A DNA stretch of 28,039 nt from VGJV01 sp964646415 (GTDB lineage: Bacteria; Patescibacteriota; Minisyncoccia; UBA6257; 2-01-FULL-56-20): positions 1-28,039 of the forward strand of contig CAZYEL010000015.1 in NCBI GenBank assembly GCA_964646415.1. Direction: 5' to 3'. Position numbers and translations under genes: made by a program. The first letter of the stretch is position 1, and each line of letters begins with the position of its first letter. The notes under the pieces were generated by a model. The model had not been told where the DNA came from. It saw only the letters and a list, made by a program, of their open reading frames with translations, and did no database searches. This document shows, piece by piece, positions 14,000-21,332 of the stretch.

Positions 14000-14464
14000 A
14001 TGCAGAGAAAAAAAGTTGCACATACAAAAAAGTTTCCCGACGCCTCGCGGCTCAAAGTCGGGATAGTGTGCGCCGCATATAACGGCGGCATCACCCGACG
14101 CCTCCTCCAAGGCGCATATGCCGCGCTTGCGCGGTGCAAAGTGAAAAAAGCCAACATCCGCGCCATTGAAGTGCCGGGAAGTTTCGAGATTCCTTTCGGG
14201 TGCAGGATGCTTTTGGAGGAGAAGTGGTACGACGCGATTATTACATTGGGGTGCATCGTGAAGGGTGAGACCGACCACGACGTCTACATCGCGACGGCGG
14301 TGTCGCACGGCATTATGAAACTTTCGCTCCATTACGGCGTGCCGATAGGATTTGGCGTGCTCACCGTGCGAAACCTCGCGCAGGCGAAGGCGAGGGCAAC
14401 AGGGGACGCGAACAAAGGGAGGGAAGCCGCGCTCGCGGCGGTGCAAGTAGCGCTCCTTCAATAA
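14000..14464 (+). CDS. ribH: 6,7-dimethyl-8-ribityllumazine synthase
   Basis: This 154-aa protein condenses the ribityl pyrimidine with dihydroxybutanone phosphate to form lumazine. The motifs are VGIVCAAYNGGITRRLL near residue 20, VPGSFEIPF (about 58-66), GCIVKGETDHDVYI (about 84-97) with the catalytic His region, and VPIGFGVLTV near 114. The tail NKGREAALAAVQVA is also typical. It follows riboflavin synthase immediately in the same operon. The genes for the earlier steps (GTP cyclohydrolase II, deaminase/reductase, DHBP synthase) are not in this window. Confidence 0.95.
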   Translation: MQRKKVAHTKKFPDASRLKVGIVCAAYNGGITRRLLQGAYAALARCKVKKANIRAIEVPGSFEIPFGCRMLLEEKWYDAIITLGCIVKGETDHDVYIATAVSHGIMKLSLHYGVPIGFGVLTVRNLAQAKARATGDANKGREAALAAVQVALLQ

Positions 14465-14483
14465 ATTCTTGGGTATTTCTGCA

Positions 14484-15242
14484 ATGCTCGAACTTATATT
14501 CTATGCGTTGGTCGGAGGGCTTTTCTCTCTCGCGGGAGGCTTTTTGATTATCTGGAAACCGCGGGTTATCGCGCCGTATATTACGTTGCTCATCGCGTTC
14601 GCGGCGGGCGCGTTCCTGGGCGTGAGTTTCCTCGACCTTTTGCCGGAGGCGCTTGAACTTGGAGCGGAACCGCATCCGGCACTCCGGGCGTTTCTGGCGG
14701 GGTTCCTTATCTTCTTCATCCTGGAGCGGGTGTTTATGCGGTATTCGCACCGTCATGCGTCGCACACTCACGAGGGCCATCAGGCGCACATGGAAGCGCT
14801 GCCTTCGCTCCTCATACTTGGCGACAGTTTGCATAATTTCCTCGACGGCGTGGTGATTGCGTTGGCATGGGTGGCAAACCCCCACTTGGGGCTTTTAACC
14901 GCGCTCGGCGTTGCCGCACATGAACTGCCGCAGGAGATCGGGGACTTCGCGATTCTCCTTGACCGGGGATGGTCGAAGTCGAAAATCATCATCGCGAACG
15001 TGCTTTCGTCCTTATGCTCGGTTCTCGGCGCCTTGGCGGGATTCTTCGCGCTCGGGTTTTTCGAGGGGCAGTTAAGCTTCCTTCTCGCCTCGGTTGCCGG
15101 CATTTTCACCTACATCGCCGCCTCGGATTTGATTCCCGAAATCCACCACCGCGCGGGACATGAGCGCACGTACGGAGTACTCGTTCCGTTTCTGGCGGGG
15201 CTTGTGCTGATTGGTTATCTGGTTTCCCTCGCGCACGGCTAA
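14484..15242 (+). CDS. ZIP family divalent-metal transporter
   Basis: A 252-aa integral membrane protein with about eight helices. The metal-path motifs are HNFLDG in helix 4 (about 120-125) and HELPQEIGDFAILL in helix 5 (about 150-163). The His-rich cytoplasmic loop RYSHRHASHTHEGHQAH (about 88-104) sits between helices 3 and 4, as in zinc/iron transporters. I start at the ATG at 14484; a TTG at 14469 is also in frame. It follows the riboflavin genes by 19 bases and may be read from the same transcript, although it is not functionally linked to them. Confidence 0.92.
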   Translation: MLELIFYALVGGLFSLAGGFLIIWKPRVIAPYITLLIAFAAGAFLGVSFLDLLPEALELGAEPHPALRAFLAGFLIFFILERVFMRYSHRHASHTHEGHQAHMEALPSLLILGDSLHNFLDGVVIALAWVANPHLGLLTALGVAAHELPQEIGDFAILLDRGWSKSKIIIANVLSSLCSVLGALAGFFALGFFEGQLSFLLASVAGIFTYIAASDLIPEIHHRAGHERTYGVLVPFLAGLVLIGYLVSLAHG

Positions 15243-15276
15243 GCGTGGTTGCGGCTGCGTTTGTGTTGGGATACCG

Positions 15277-16326
15277 CTAGTAATTGCGGATGATGAACTG
15301 GCTTATGCGGTGGATGACGGGAATAAGCTTATCAAACTCGCCATAAGTAAGGTGGCCGTAGTTGCCGTGTTCGATCGTGACGTGCGGCGCGGAACGGCGG
15401 AGGAGTTCCACCATCCGCCGGTTGTTTTCTTCGCCGAAGACGAGGTCATATTTCGGCTGGATGAGAAGCGTGTGCGCGGGAAGGCGCGCGAGGAGCGGCT
15501 CATATTTCCCTGGGCTAAGCGGCGACCAGAGTTTTTCGAGCGTCGGGTCGTCCACGTGCTGCCGGAGTTCTTGGGCGATGTGCTGCGTCGAGATGCCGTT
15601 CAGAACGGCCTGGGGAAAGCTCTCCGCGAGAAAATTCATAATGAGGAAATCGAAATCGCGCGAGAAGAGCGACGCCGCCATGCCGCGCGGGCTGCCGATG
15701 CTGTACGCCCATATTCCCACGGATTGATACCCGAGATTTTCTTTCAGGTGTCGCGCGAAGAACTGAATGTTCAGGACGTCCTGCCAAAATCGTTTGATGG
15801 TCCGCCCGATGTTCGCTCCGACGACATCGTAGCGCGCGCCGCCGAGGCATCCCTTCTCGGTGGCGAGTTTCGGGAAGTAGCGGAACGTGTCGACGGGAAG
15901 GAAAAAATTCCTGATGAACGCGGTACCCGCCGCGTATTTCCAGAAGATCGGACTCCAATGGGGAAGTATGATGAACGCGCTGTTTCGGTTTCCCCAAAAG
16001 GGCTTCTTTGATTTGAAAAACCGGGCTTCGTCGGCGTCGTCGAGGTAGCTCGGAAAGGCATAGCAGCTTTTCTTCGTCTCCACGCGCGGCGCAGGGAAAT
16101 TCTTGTGGTCGAGGTGCCGCGCGGGCGCGGCAAACCAATCATTCACAAATTGGGTGATTGCCGCCTGTTCGTTTCCCCCGGCATATGACGGGATAAGTTC
16201 CTTGGCGCCCCACGCGAACGGCGGGATGGGGTCATTCCCGTAGCGCTTCACGATTTTTCCGGAGTACCGGAGTTCCCGGCGATGCTGCTCTGCGGGAGTA
16301 TTCGCGAAGGGATGCGGGAAAAGCAT
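15277..16326 (-). CDS. Alpha/beta-hydrolase-fold protein
   Basis: The 349-aa protein has the layout of an alpha/beta hydrolase. A nucleophile elbow, WAYSIGSPRG (about 206-215), has Ser flanked by small residues. The acid strand is HTLLIQPKYDLVFGEEN (Asp at about 295), and the His loop is GNYGHLTYGEF (about 325-335). The N-terminal 150 residues, with PFWGNRNSAFIILPHWSPIFW, resemble the cap of the ABHD18/DUF2048-like group, but that assignment is tentative. No signal peptide is visible, so it is likely cytoplasmic. It starts 9 bases after the DUF5069 stop codon, so the two genes form an operon. Confidence 0.75.
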   Translation of the reverse strand: MLFPHPFANTPAEQHRRELRYSGKIVKRYGNDPIPPFAWGAKELIPSYAGGNEQAAITQFVNDWFAAPARHLDHKNFPAPRVETKKSCYAFPSYLDDADEARFFKSKKPFWGNRNSAFIILPHWSPIFWKYAAGTAFIRNFFLPVDTFRYFPKLATEKGCLGGARYDVVGANIGRTIKRFWQDVLNIQFFARHLKENLGYQSVGIWAYSIGSPRGMAASLFSRDFDFLIMNFLAESFPQAVLNGISTQHIAQELRQHVDDPTLEKLWSPLSPGKYEPLLARLPAHTLLIQPKYDLVFGEENNRRMVELLRRSAPHVTIEHGNYGHLTYGEFDKLIPVIHRISQFIIRNY

Positions 16327-16335
16327 GAGTCTCGC

Positions 16336-16779
16336 CTATCGGAAGTTCACCTTGTCGTCGGATTCGAGGTAGTCGAAAAGCGTCGTCTTTGTGGGGTCAA
16401 GCCCCAGCCGCACGCATTCGCCGTCAAACCATTCCCGTTCCTCGGGGTCGGGATGGACGTGATAGGAAAAGCGCTCGCGTTCGTCGGACCAGGCCGTGGT
16501 TTCCGCATCCGTTTTCGGCGTGCCGTTCTTTTTTACCCACGCGCCTATTTCCTCGTCCGTGTGCCCCTCGGCGACGAAGTTTTTAAAATCCTCCCCGGAG
16601 AAACCTTTAAACTCGAAAAGCATCTTGTCGAGCGGGCAATTGAAGTTGTATTCGCCGATCGTTCCTCCAAGGAATGCGCGGCATTTATCAATCGCGCGGG
16701 CAAGAATCACGAACCCTGCAATGCGCTCACGCGGGCTTCGTGGCGGTTCTTTGGAAAGGTCTTTTGCTTTGAGTTCCAT
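16336..16779 (-). CDS. DUF5069 protein
   Basis: This 147-aa cytoplasmic protein carries the family signature. It has an N-terminal KDLSKEPPRSPRERIAGFVIL, then ARAIDKCRAFL, and GEYNFNCPLDKMLFEFKG at about 42-59. The C-terminus is acidic. The function of the family is not known. A TATAAT on the minus strand at 16792-16797 lies 12 bases before the ATG. It is the first gene of the two-gene unit with the hydrolase and is divergent from the HD-domain gene. Confidence 0.85.
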   Translation of the reverse strand: MELKAKDLSKEPPRSPRERIAGFVILARAIDKCRAFLGGTIGEYNFNCPLDKMLFEFKGFSGEDFKNFVAEGHTDEEIGAWVKKNGTPKTDAETTAWSDERERFSYHVHPDPEEREWFDGECVRLGLDPTKTTLFDYLESDDKVNFR

Positions 16780-16791
16780 AAATATAGTCAG

Positions 16792-16824
16792 ATTATACCA
16801 TTGCGGCGGAGTTTCGGATATAAT
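16792..16824. promoter_or_regulatory. Back-to-back -10 elements of divergent short-leader genes
   Basis: The minus strand has TATAAT at 16792-16797 (12 bases before the DUF5069 ATG). The plus strand has TATAAT at 16819-16824 (7 bases before the HD-domain ATG). Only 52 bases separate the two start codons. The two promoters must overlap in their -35 regions, so they may compete. Confidence 0.6.
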
Positions 16825-16831
16825 TTGTTAC

Positions 16832-17404
16832 ATGCCTCCACGGGAGGAAGCATTAAAGTTATTAAACGAATATGTAGCATCGGAGAGCCTGCGTAAGCAT
16901 TGCTTGTCGGTTGAGGCCGCCATGCGCGCCTATGCGAAGAAATTCGGCGAGGACGAAGAGTTGTGGGGTATTTGCGGACTGCTCCACGACTTTGACTATG
17001 AGAAATATCCGGTGCCGGACGCGGCGGCGAGGACGGGGCACCCCTTTGAGGGCGAGAAGATTTTGCGCGGGAAGGGATATCCGGAGGAAGTAATGAAAAT
17101 TATTTTGGGGCATGCGCAGTACTCCGGCGTGCCGCGCGACACGAACGCCGCGAAGTGCCTTTTTGCGGTGGACGAGCTTTGCGGATTTGTGATGGCGGTG
17201 GCGTATCTGAGGCCTGATAGGTTTGCAAGTTTAACCATTCAGTCAATCGAGAAGCGCTTGAAGGAGAAAAAGTTCGCGGCGAAAGTGAGTCGCGAGGATA
17301 TCGAGCAGGGAATTGCGGAACTTGGCGTTCCGCGCGAGGAGCATATCCAGCTTGTGATAACCGCGCTTGCGGGAATTGCGGAGAAACTTTTCCCGACGAG
17401 TTGA
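16832..17404 (+). CDS. HD-domain phosphohydrolase
   Basis: The 190-aa protein has the HD pattern of metal-dependent phosphohydrolases: H23 in RKHCLSVE, the H52-D53 pair in LLHDFDYEKYP, a further GHP at about 70 and ILGHAQYSG at about 88-96. The substrate is unknown; small HD proteins often act on nucleotides. The start at 16832 is supported by TATAAT 7 bases upstream, although the frame is open to 16496. It is 7 bases from the VOC gene on the same strand, so the pair probably forms an operon. Confidence 0.88.
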   Translation: MPPREEALKLLNEYVASESLRKHCLSVEAAMRAYAKKFGEDEELWGICGLLHDFDYEKYPVPDAAARTGHPFEGEKILRGKGYPEEVMKIILGHAQYSGVPRDTNAAKCLFAVDELCGFVMAVAYLRPDRFASLTIQSIEKRLKEKKFAAKVSREDIEQGIAELGVPREEHIQLVITALAGIAEKLFPTS

Positions 17405-17411
17405 TTCTCAC

Positions 17412-17862
17412 ATGAGCAAAGCGCCGGTACGAAATAATCTCGTCATTGAGCTGCATATCCCCGATTTCGAGGTGGCGAAAAGCTTCTACGGGATTCTGGG
17501 ATTTGAAACGGTTCACGAAAATCCGGTTATGGGTGGCGCGCCTGGTTATCTGGTACTGAAGCGCCGCGATGCGCAGGGCGACACTATTCTTAATTTTTAC
17601 GGAGGCAGCGAAAGAGTGTACGGCCAGGAGTATTTCAAAAAGTTTCCGCGCGATACCAAGCGGGGGTATGCGGCAGAGATAACTATTCCTGTCGCGGATG
17701 TGGATATGTTCTACAAAACCGTGCAGCCGAGGATGCAAGAACACATCATGCGGCCTGTGATGGATAAAAGAGACGGAGATGCGCTCTGGCGCGACTTCAG
17801 GGTGGAGGACCCGTTTGGATTTTTATCTGCGCTTCACCGAACTTATCGACTGGGGGCAGTAA
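17412..17862 (+). CDS. VOC-superfamily (glyoxalase/dioxygenase-like) protein with apparent +1 frameshift near the end
   Basis: A single vicinal-oxygen-chelate module: LVIELHIPDFEVAKSFYGILGFET (residues 9-32) and the second half AAEITIPVADVDMFYKTVQ with EDPFGF. In the raw frame the protein continues past residue 137 as LSALHRTYRL and ends at 17918. Skipping one T in the five-T run at 17820-17824 restores the family's normal ending, FYLRFTELIDWGQ, with a stop at 17860-17862 (149 aa). The raw version also overlaps the convergent gene by 76 bases, the corrected one by only 20. The function is unknown; metal ligands are not obvious beyond the H14 region. Confidence 0.82.
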
Positions 17863-18169
17863 GGGCAAGCGAGAGGAATATCGCAAACACGATTACGGCA
17901 AGAAAGAGAATGGTGTAGATCGCGAGGCGCACCGCTTCGCGCTTTTTGCCGTCGAGGTACCAGAGGAGGGGCTTTCCGAATACGAGCGAGCCGGTGATTG
18001 CGGCGGAGACAACGAAGAGAAGGAGGAACCCCATGGGGGCGAACACATTCTTCGGCATTTCCCCGAATATGGTCTCGCCATAGGTCATAAGGGATGCAAT
18101 TGCGGCGACGTAGAGGGCGGTGAGAGCCGCGTGTGTCGCCGCGCAAACGATGATTTTTTTGTTGGACAT
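17843..18169 (-). CDS. Small integral membrane protein, unknown
   Basis: A 108-aa protein with three predicted membrane helices: about 7-29 (VCAATHAALTALYVAAIASL), 43-64 (VFAPMGFLLLFVVSAAITGS) and 80-102 (VRLAIYTILFLAVIVFAIFL). A basic stretch, DGKKREAVR, lies before the third. I do not recognise a family. It overlaps the end of the VOC gene on the other strand and is divergent from the Nudix gene. TATACA at 18185-18190 (minus) is a possible -10. Confidence 0.7.
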   Translation of the reverse strand: MSNKKIIVCAATHAALTALYVAAIASLMTYGETIFGEMPKNVFAPMGFLLLFVVSAAITGSLVFGKPLLWYLDGKKREAVRLAIYTILFLAVIVFAIFLSLALTAPSR

Positions 18170-18220
18170 ATGATTATTGATTAATGTATAGTAAACGTAT
18201 ATAACTGGGAAATTATTCCT

Positions 18221-18700
18221 ATGCCTCCCGCTCAGAATTCTCCCGAATACCGAAAAGCGGATTTAAAGCGAGGCGTGGATTACATCGGTGTGAACTGCGT
18301 GTTTTGCTGCCATGACGGCAAAGGGAATGTGTTGCTCCATAAACGGAGTAGGAAATGCCGTGATGAGCAGGGGGCGTGGGATTTTGGGGCGGGGTCAATG
18401 GAGTTTGGTGAAACCTTTGAGGATACGGTGAAACGCGAAGTTTTGGAGGAGTATGGAGTTGTGCCGCTCAAAATTGAGTATGTGGCGACGAAAAACGTGT
18501 TGCGTACGCACAACGGCACGCCGACGCACTGGGTAAAAAACCTGCACTGGGTTCTGGTTGACCCCGCAAAAGTAAAGAACGGCGACCCGGAGAAGATAGA
18601 CGAAATCGGATGGTTTGTGTTCAATGCGCTTCCCTCGCCGCTTCACTCGCAGATCGGAGTAGAAGTTGAGACGTTGGTGGAGTTTCTTGCGCGAAAGTAA
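18221..18700 (+). CDS. Nudix hydrolase
   Basis: The 159-aa protein contains a complete Nudix box: G58, E64 and then R72-E73 with E76-E77 and G79, spaced as in the Gx5Ex7REUxEExGU signature. The Glu residues bind Mg for cleavage of nucleoside-diphosphate-linked compounds. The preceding strand, VFCCHDGKGNVLLHKRS, and the following strand, HWVLVDPAKVKN, complete the fold. The substrate is unknown. It is a single-gene unit with its own upstream region (TATAGT at 18187 and a TATA-rich stretch at 18198-18203). Confidence 0.92.
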   Translation: MPPAQNSPEYRKADLKRGVDYIGVNCVFCCHDGKGNVLLHKRSRKCRDEQGAWDFGAGSMEFGETFEDTVKREVLEEYGVVPLKIEYVATKNVLRTHNGTPTHWVKNLHWVLVDPAKVKNGDPEKIDEIGWFVFNALPSPLHSQIGVEVETLVEFLARK

Positions 18701-18713
18701 ATAATAAGTATCT

Positions 18714-19559
18714 TTACGGGTTAAACAATTTCAAAAATTGCAGCGGGTCGATTGAGGTTCCGCCTATCCGCACGCTCAAGTGAAGATGGGGACCGGAAAC
18801 GTAACCGGTCTCGCCGCTTAGTCCGATGATTTTGCCCCGCGGTACGACATCGCCCGCTTTCACGTTCATTTTCGAAAGGTGGAGGTAGAGAGTTTGGATT
18901 CCCAGCCCGTGGTCAATAAGCACCATCTTGCCGTAGGAGCGGTACTCCTTCGCTATTTTTACGACGCCCCGGTTCATGGCGAAGACGTTCATGCCCACCG
19001 CCGCTTTGAGGTCAACGCCTTTGTGGGGGAGGGTGTATGCGCCGGTGTCGACGCCGTAGCCGTAGGGGGTGGTGACGGTCATCGCGCCGAGAGGAGAAAT
19101 GAATTTTTGCGCCCATGTGATTGCGCCTCCGGTGCGCACTTTCTTTATGTCCGCATCCGCCACGGCAATCGAGGTAACCAAGTCGTTTTGGCTCGAAGCG
19201 GTGTTGCCGCCGAGCTTCTCGGGAATCGCAACCGATTCCACCGGCGGCTTTTTTCGTCCGAGGACCGTAATTTTTTTGGAAATGGCCGTGCCGTTCGTGA
19301 GCGTTGCCGTGAGCGTATATGCCCCCGGCTTTTTTGCGAGGTCTATCCCGATGAATGCGCGGGGTCTGCCGTTATAGGTAAAGACGGGGATTTGCTTACC
19401 GTCGAATATCACTCCTTTGAGGAGCGCGGCGCCTTCGGTGGTTACTCTCACAGGGGTTCCCTGAAGCGCCTGTTCCGGCACCACAAGAGTGGTCGTCGCG
19501 GCAAAGGCGATTGGAGAGAAGAAAGCTAAGGCAAAAATTATGATGAGAGTTTTTTTCAT
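18714..19559 (-). CDS. Secreted M23-family peptidase (LytM-like)
   Basis: A 281-aa exported protein. The signal peptide is MKKTLIIIFALAFFSPIAFA, with cleavage expected before ATTT. An Ig-like beta domain follows (about 25-105), and the C-terminal half is an M23 zinc peptidase. Metal and catalytic residues are His and Asp in LPHKGVDL (about 180-187) and the HLH pair at 258-260 in SGPHLHLS. Such enzymes cut peptidoglycan cross-links, so a role in cell-wall remodelling is likely. A TATGAT on the minus strand at 19569-19574 lies 9 bases from the ATG. Confidence 0.93.
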   Translation of the reverse strand: MKKTLIIIFALAFFSPIAFAATTTLVVPEQALQGTPVRVTTEGAALLKGVIFDGKQIPVFTYNGRPRAFIGIDLAKKPGAYTLTATLTNGTAISKKITVLGRKKPPVESVAIPEKLGGNTASSQNDLVTSIAVADADIKKVRTGGAITWAQKFISPLGAMTVTTPYGYGVDTGAYTLPHKGVDLKAAVGMNVFAMNRGVVKIAKEYRSYGKMVLIDHGLGIQTLYLHLSKMNVKAGDVVPRGKIIGLSGETGYVSGPHLHLSVRIGGTSIDPLQFLKLFNP

Positions 19560-19593
19560 CGCACTCTCATCATACTCTACGCTTTCGAGTTTA

Positions 19594-20175
19594 TTATGGA
19601 ATCACTTTGAATTCTCCTTCGTGAAGTGTGAGGATAGGCAAGTTTTCTTTATAGCTTCTGAGTTCCGCAAGTGCCTTGTCCCAATCCACGTTTGGGGCGT
19701 TGTAGTCCGAGCGCCAGTGCGGAATCACTTTGACCGGCACGAGCTCCAATCCTTCCCCGAGTTTCAAGTCGTCAAGATTATAATAATATTTCGAGATAAC
19801 ATCGGTTCCCGCAGAACTCCCCGCGAGGGTTTTCCCGTCGAGTTCTTTTTTCCAGTTTCCGCTTTGATCTGCGAGCGCGATAAGCTGCGTTTCGGAGGTG
19901 CCGCCGCGGATGTAAATGGCGTGTGCCCACCGTACCTGTTCCAAAAATGTCTCTGGCTGCGCGAGTTGGAACTCCACCTGCTTGCTGGGGAGGTGTTTCG
20001 TAAAAAATTCCGCGTCTTCGGCGTATGCTTTCTCCCAGTTGTCGCGCGGACGCGCGAAAAGGCACTCCAGCACTTTTACCGGCTCATCGAATCCTTTTAT
20101 AAGTTCCTCGGCGAAGGCCTTGCCTCCGTCGGGAGATTTTTTCGGATACCCGCCGACGAGGATGTATTTGGTCAT
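19594..20175 (-). CDS. Peptidase family S51-like protein (dipeptidase E relative)
   Basis: A 193-aa cytoplasmic protein with the class-I-glutaminase-like fold of family S51. The strand AIYIRGGTSETQL (about 88-100) supplies the oxyanion loop. LAGSSAGTDVISKYYY has the nucleophile Ser in GSSAG at about residue 119, and VIPHWRSDY carries the His. S51 enzymes hydrolyse Asp-X dipeptides or cyanophycin; the exact substrate is not known here. Its ATG overlaps the stop of the GIY-YIG gene upstream by 4 bases (20172-20175), so the two are translationally coupled. Confidence 0.85.
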   Translation of the reverse strand: MTKYILVGGYPKKSPDGGKAFAEELIKGFDEPVKVLECLFARPRDNWEKAYAEDAEFFTKHLPSKQVEFQLAQPETFLEQVRWAHAIYIRGGTSETQLIALADQSGNWKKELDGKTLAGSSAGTDVISKYYYNLDDLKLGEGLELVPVKVIPHWRSDYNAPNVDWDKALAELRSYKENLPILTLHEGEFKVIP

Positions 20176-20420
20176 GAGTTGGTTTTCACGAGCGCAAGCT
20201 TTTTTCCCCGTGGCCAGCGTTTGATTTCCGCCTCGCGTTTCAGAGCCGCCGAGCGCGTAGGATGTTTCTCGGAGTAGAGGATTGCGCGCGCGCCGTGAGC
20301 GCGAGTATAGCTCCCGCCGAGTTTTGCTTTATGCTCCCCAAATCTTCTTTCTATGTCCGTGGTGATGCCGGTGTAGATGCTCCCGTCCGCACAGCGCATG
20401 AGATACACAAAATAAGGCAT
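20172..20420 (-). CDS. GIY-YIG domain protein (UPF0213/YhbQ-like)
   Basis: A compact 82-aa GIY-YIG nuclease domain. The motif appears as FVYLMRC and SIYTGIT, followed by ERRFGEHKAK with the catalytic Arg, then the aromatic and Glu-containing end ALKREAEIKRW. Small single-domain members occur widely in bacteria, and their cellular role is mostly undefined. It is coupled to the S51 peptidase gene downstream. A second, distantly similar GIY-YIG gene lies at 23619. Confidence 0.9.
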   Translation of the reverse strand: MPYFVYLMRCADGSIYTGITTDIERRFGEHKAKLGGSYTRAHGARAILYSEKHPTRSAALKREAEIKRWPRGKKLALVKTNS

Positions 20421-20450
20421 GGACCTTACTTGGGGGAGGGGGGATATGGC

Positions 20451-20996
20451 TTACGCCTTCTTCTTTTTCGCAGCGGGCTTTTTGGGCGCAGCTGGCTTCT
20501 TCGTCGCTTCGGGCGCACTTGCCGCTTCCGGCAGAGCTGCGGATGCTGCAGGGCGGGCAGCGGACTCAAGCATGTGGAGAACGCGGTCAAGCTTTGACTG
20601 CATCGCGTCCATCTGCCGTTTCAGGTCGTCAATGCGCGTATCCCGAACGGGTTGAAAGGTTCGCTCCTCGTTATATTGCGGCCGGGGCTGGGAGGGGGCG
20701 TGGAAGTCTCTCCGCTCAAAGTTTTGCGGAGGAGTGTCTCTCGTAGTGCCTTCAAAACACTCTTTGCAATACACCGGTTTTTTTCCGTTCGGACGGAAGG
20801 GAACTTCGCACGTTCTGCCGCATTTGCTGCATACCGCCTGGTGCATTTCGGTCGGCCGGAAATCTCCTCCGCCGCCGGGTCTGGAAAATCCTCCCCCTCG
20901 GTTGCCAGAACTCGGACGCCCTCCAAAATCTTTTCTGCCGAACCGGTCATTGCCGCCCCGGCTGCCGCCGAATCCTCGTTTCTTAAAATCGCTCAT
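20451..20996 (-). CDS. Zinc-ribbon protein with RGG-rich N-terminus and Lys/Ala tail
   Basis: The 181-aa protein has three parts. Residues 1-47 are Gly/Arg-rich with RGG and FGG repeats, as in RNA-binding low-complexity regions. Residues 50-82 form a Cx2C...Cx2C zinc ribbon (C56, C59, C77, C80) with the EVPFRPNGKKPVYCKECF pattern seen in many archaeal and CPR proteins. Residues 117-143 form a coiled-coil-like helix (IDDLKRQMDAMQSKLDRVLH), followed by an Ala/Pro/Lys tail ending in KKKKA. A nucleic-acid-binding role is likely but unproven. The ATG at 20994-20996 is preceded by GGAG only 3 bases away; the frame is open to 21104. Confidence 0.82.
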   Translation of the reverse strand: MSDFKKRGFGGSRGGNDRFGRKDFGGRPSSGNRGGGFSRPGGGGDFRPTEMHQAVCSKCGRTCEVPFRPNGKKPVYCKECFEGTTRDTPPQNFERRDFHAPSQPRPQYNEERTFQPVRDTRIDDLKRQMDAMQSKLDRVLHMLESAARPAASAALPEAASAPEATKKPAAPKKPAAKKKKA

Positions 20997-21071
20997 CTCC
21001 ACAGCGTAGTCTTTTATGGCGCGGGATGCAAGGGAAGTTTCCATGTGGATTTGGGCATACACGGGAAATGG

Positions 21072-21077
21072 TATACT
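21072..21077 (+). promoter_or_regulatory. Extended -10 of the small membrane protein gene
   Basis: TGgTATACT ends 8 bases before the ATG at 21086, giving an essentially leaderless message. Confidence 0.5.
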
Positions 21078-21085
21078 GAAAACAA

Positions 21086-21238
21086 ATGTCTGACTTAGGG
21101 TCAATTGCCACGCTCTTCAAATTTCTTGCGGTTCTGGGGATTTTTGCTTCGATAATGTTTATGATTTTCAGCCGCGTAGGCGGGGGAGCAACGCCTCCGC
21201 CCGCAGATGTTTCCGCCCCGGTGGTGGAAATGCCTTAG
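21086..21238 (+). CDS. 50-aa single-span membrane protein
   Basis: The frame reads MSDLGSIATLFKFLAVLGIF, then ASIMFMIFSRVGGG, with a Pro/Ala/Val-rich tail and a TAG at 21236-21238. One membrane helix covers about residues 9-30, with a short polar N-terminus and a flexible tail. Support comes from the extended -10 placed 8 bases before the ATG, and from the fact that it fills the otherwise empty gap between two divergent or tandem genes. No family is recognised; it could be a small stress or secretion-related membrane protein. Confidence 0.65.
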   Translation: MSDLGSIATLFKFLAVLGIFASIMFMIFSRVGGGATPPPADVSAPVVEMP

Positions 21239-21320
21239 TTATTTGGAAGACGAGGACGCGAGGTGAATCCCCAGCGCAATGAGGAGCGCGCCCATCACCG
21301 GTTGCGTGTAGCAAATGGGG

Positions 21321-21326
21321 TAAAAT
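21321..21326 (+). promoter_or_regulatory. -10 of the HAD phosphatase gene
   Basis: TAAAAT lies 6 bases before the ATG at 21333, again the spacing of a leaderless transcript. Confidence 0.4.
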
Positions 21327-21332
21327 ACAACT

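Noticed and set aside
15211..16011. 266-codon plus-strand frame opposite the alpha/beta hydrolase
   Set aside because: Antisense shadow rich in Arg, Glu and Val. The hydrolase motifs on the minus strand explain the sequence.
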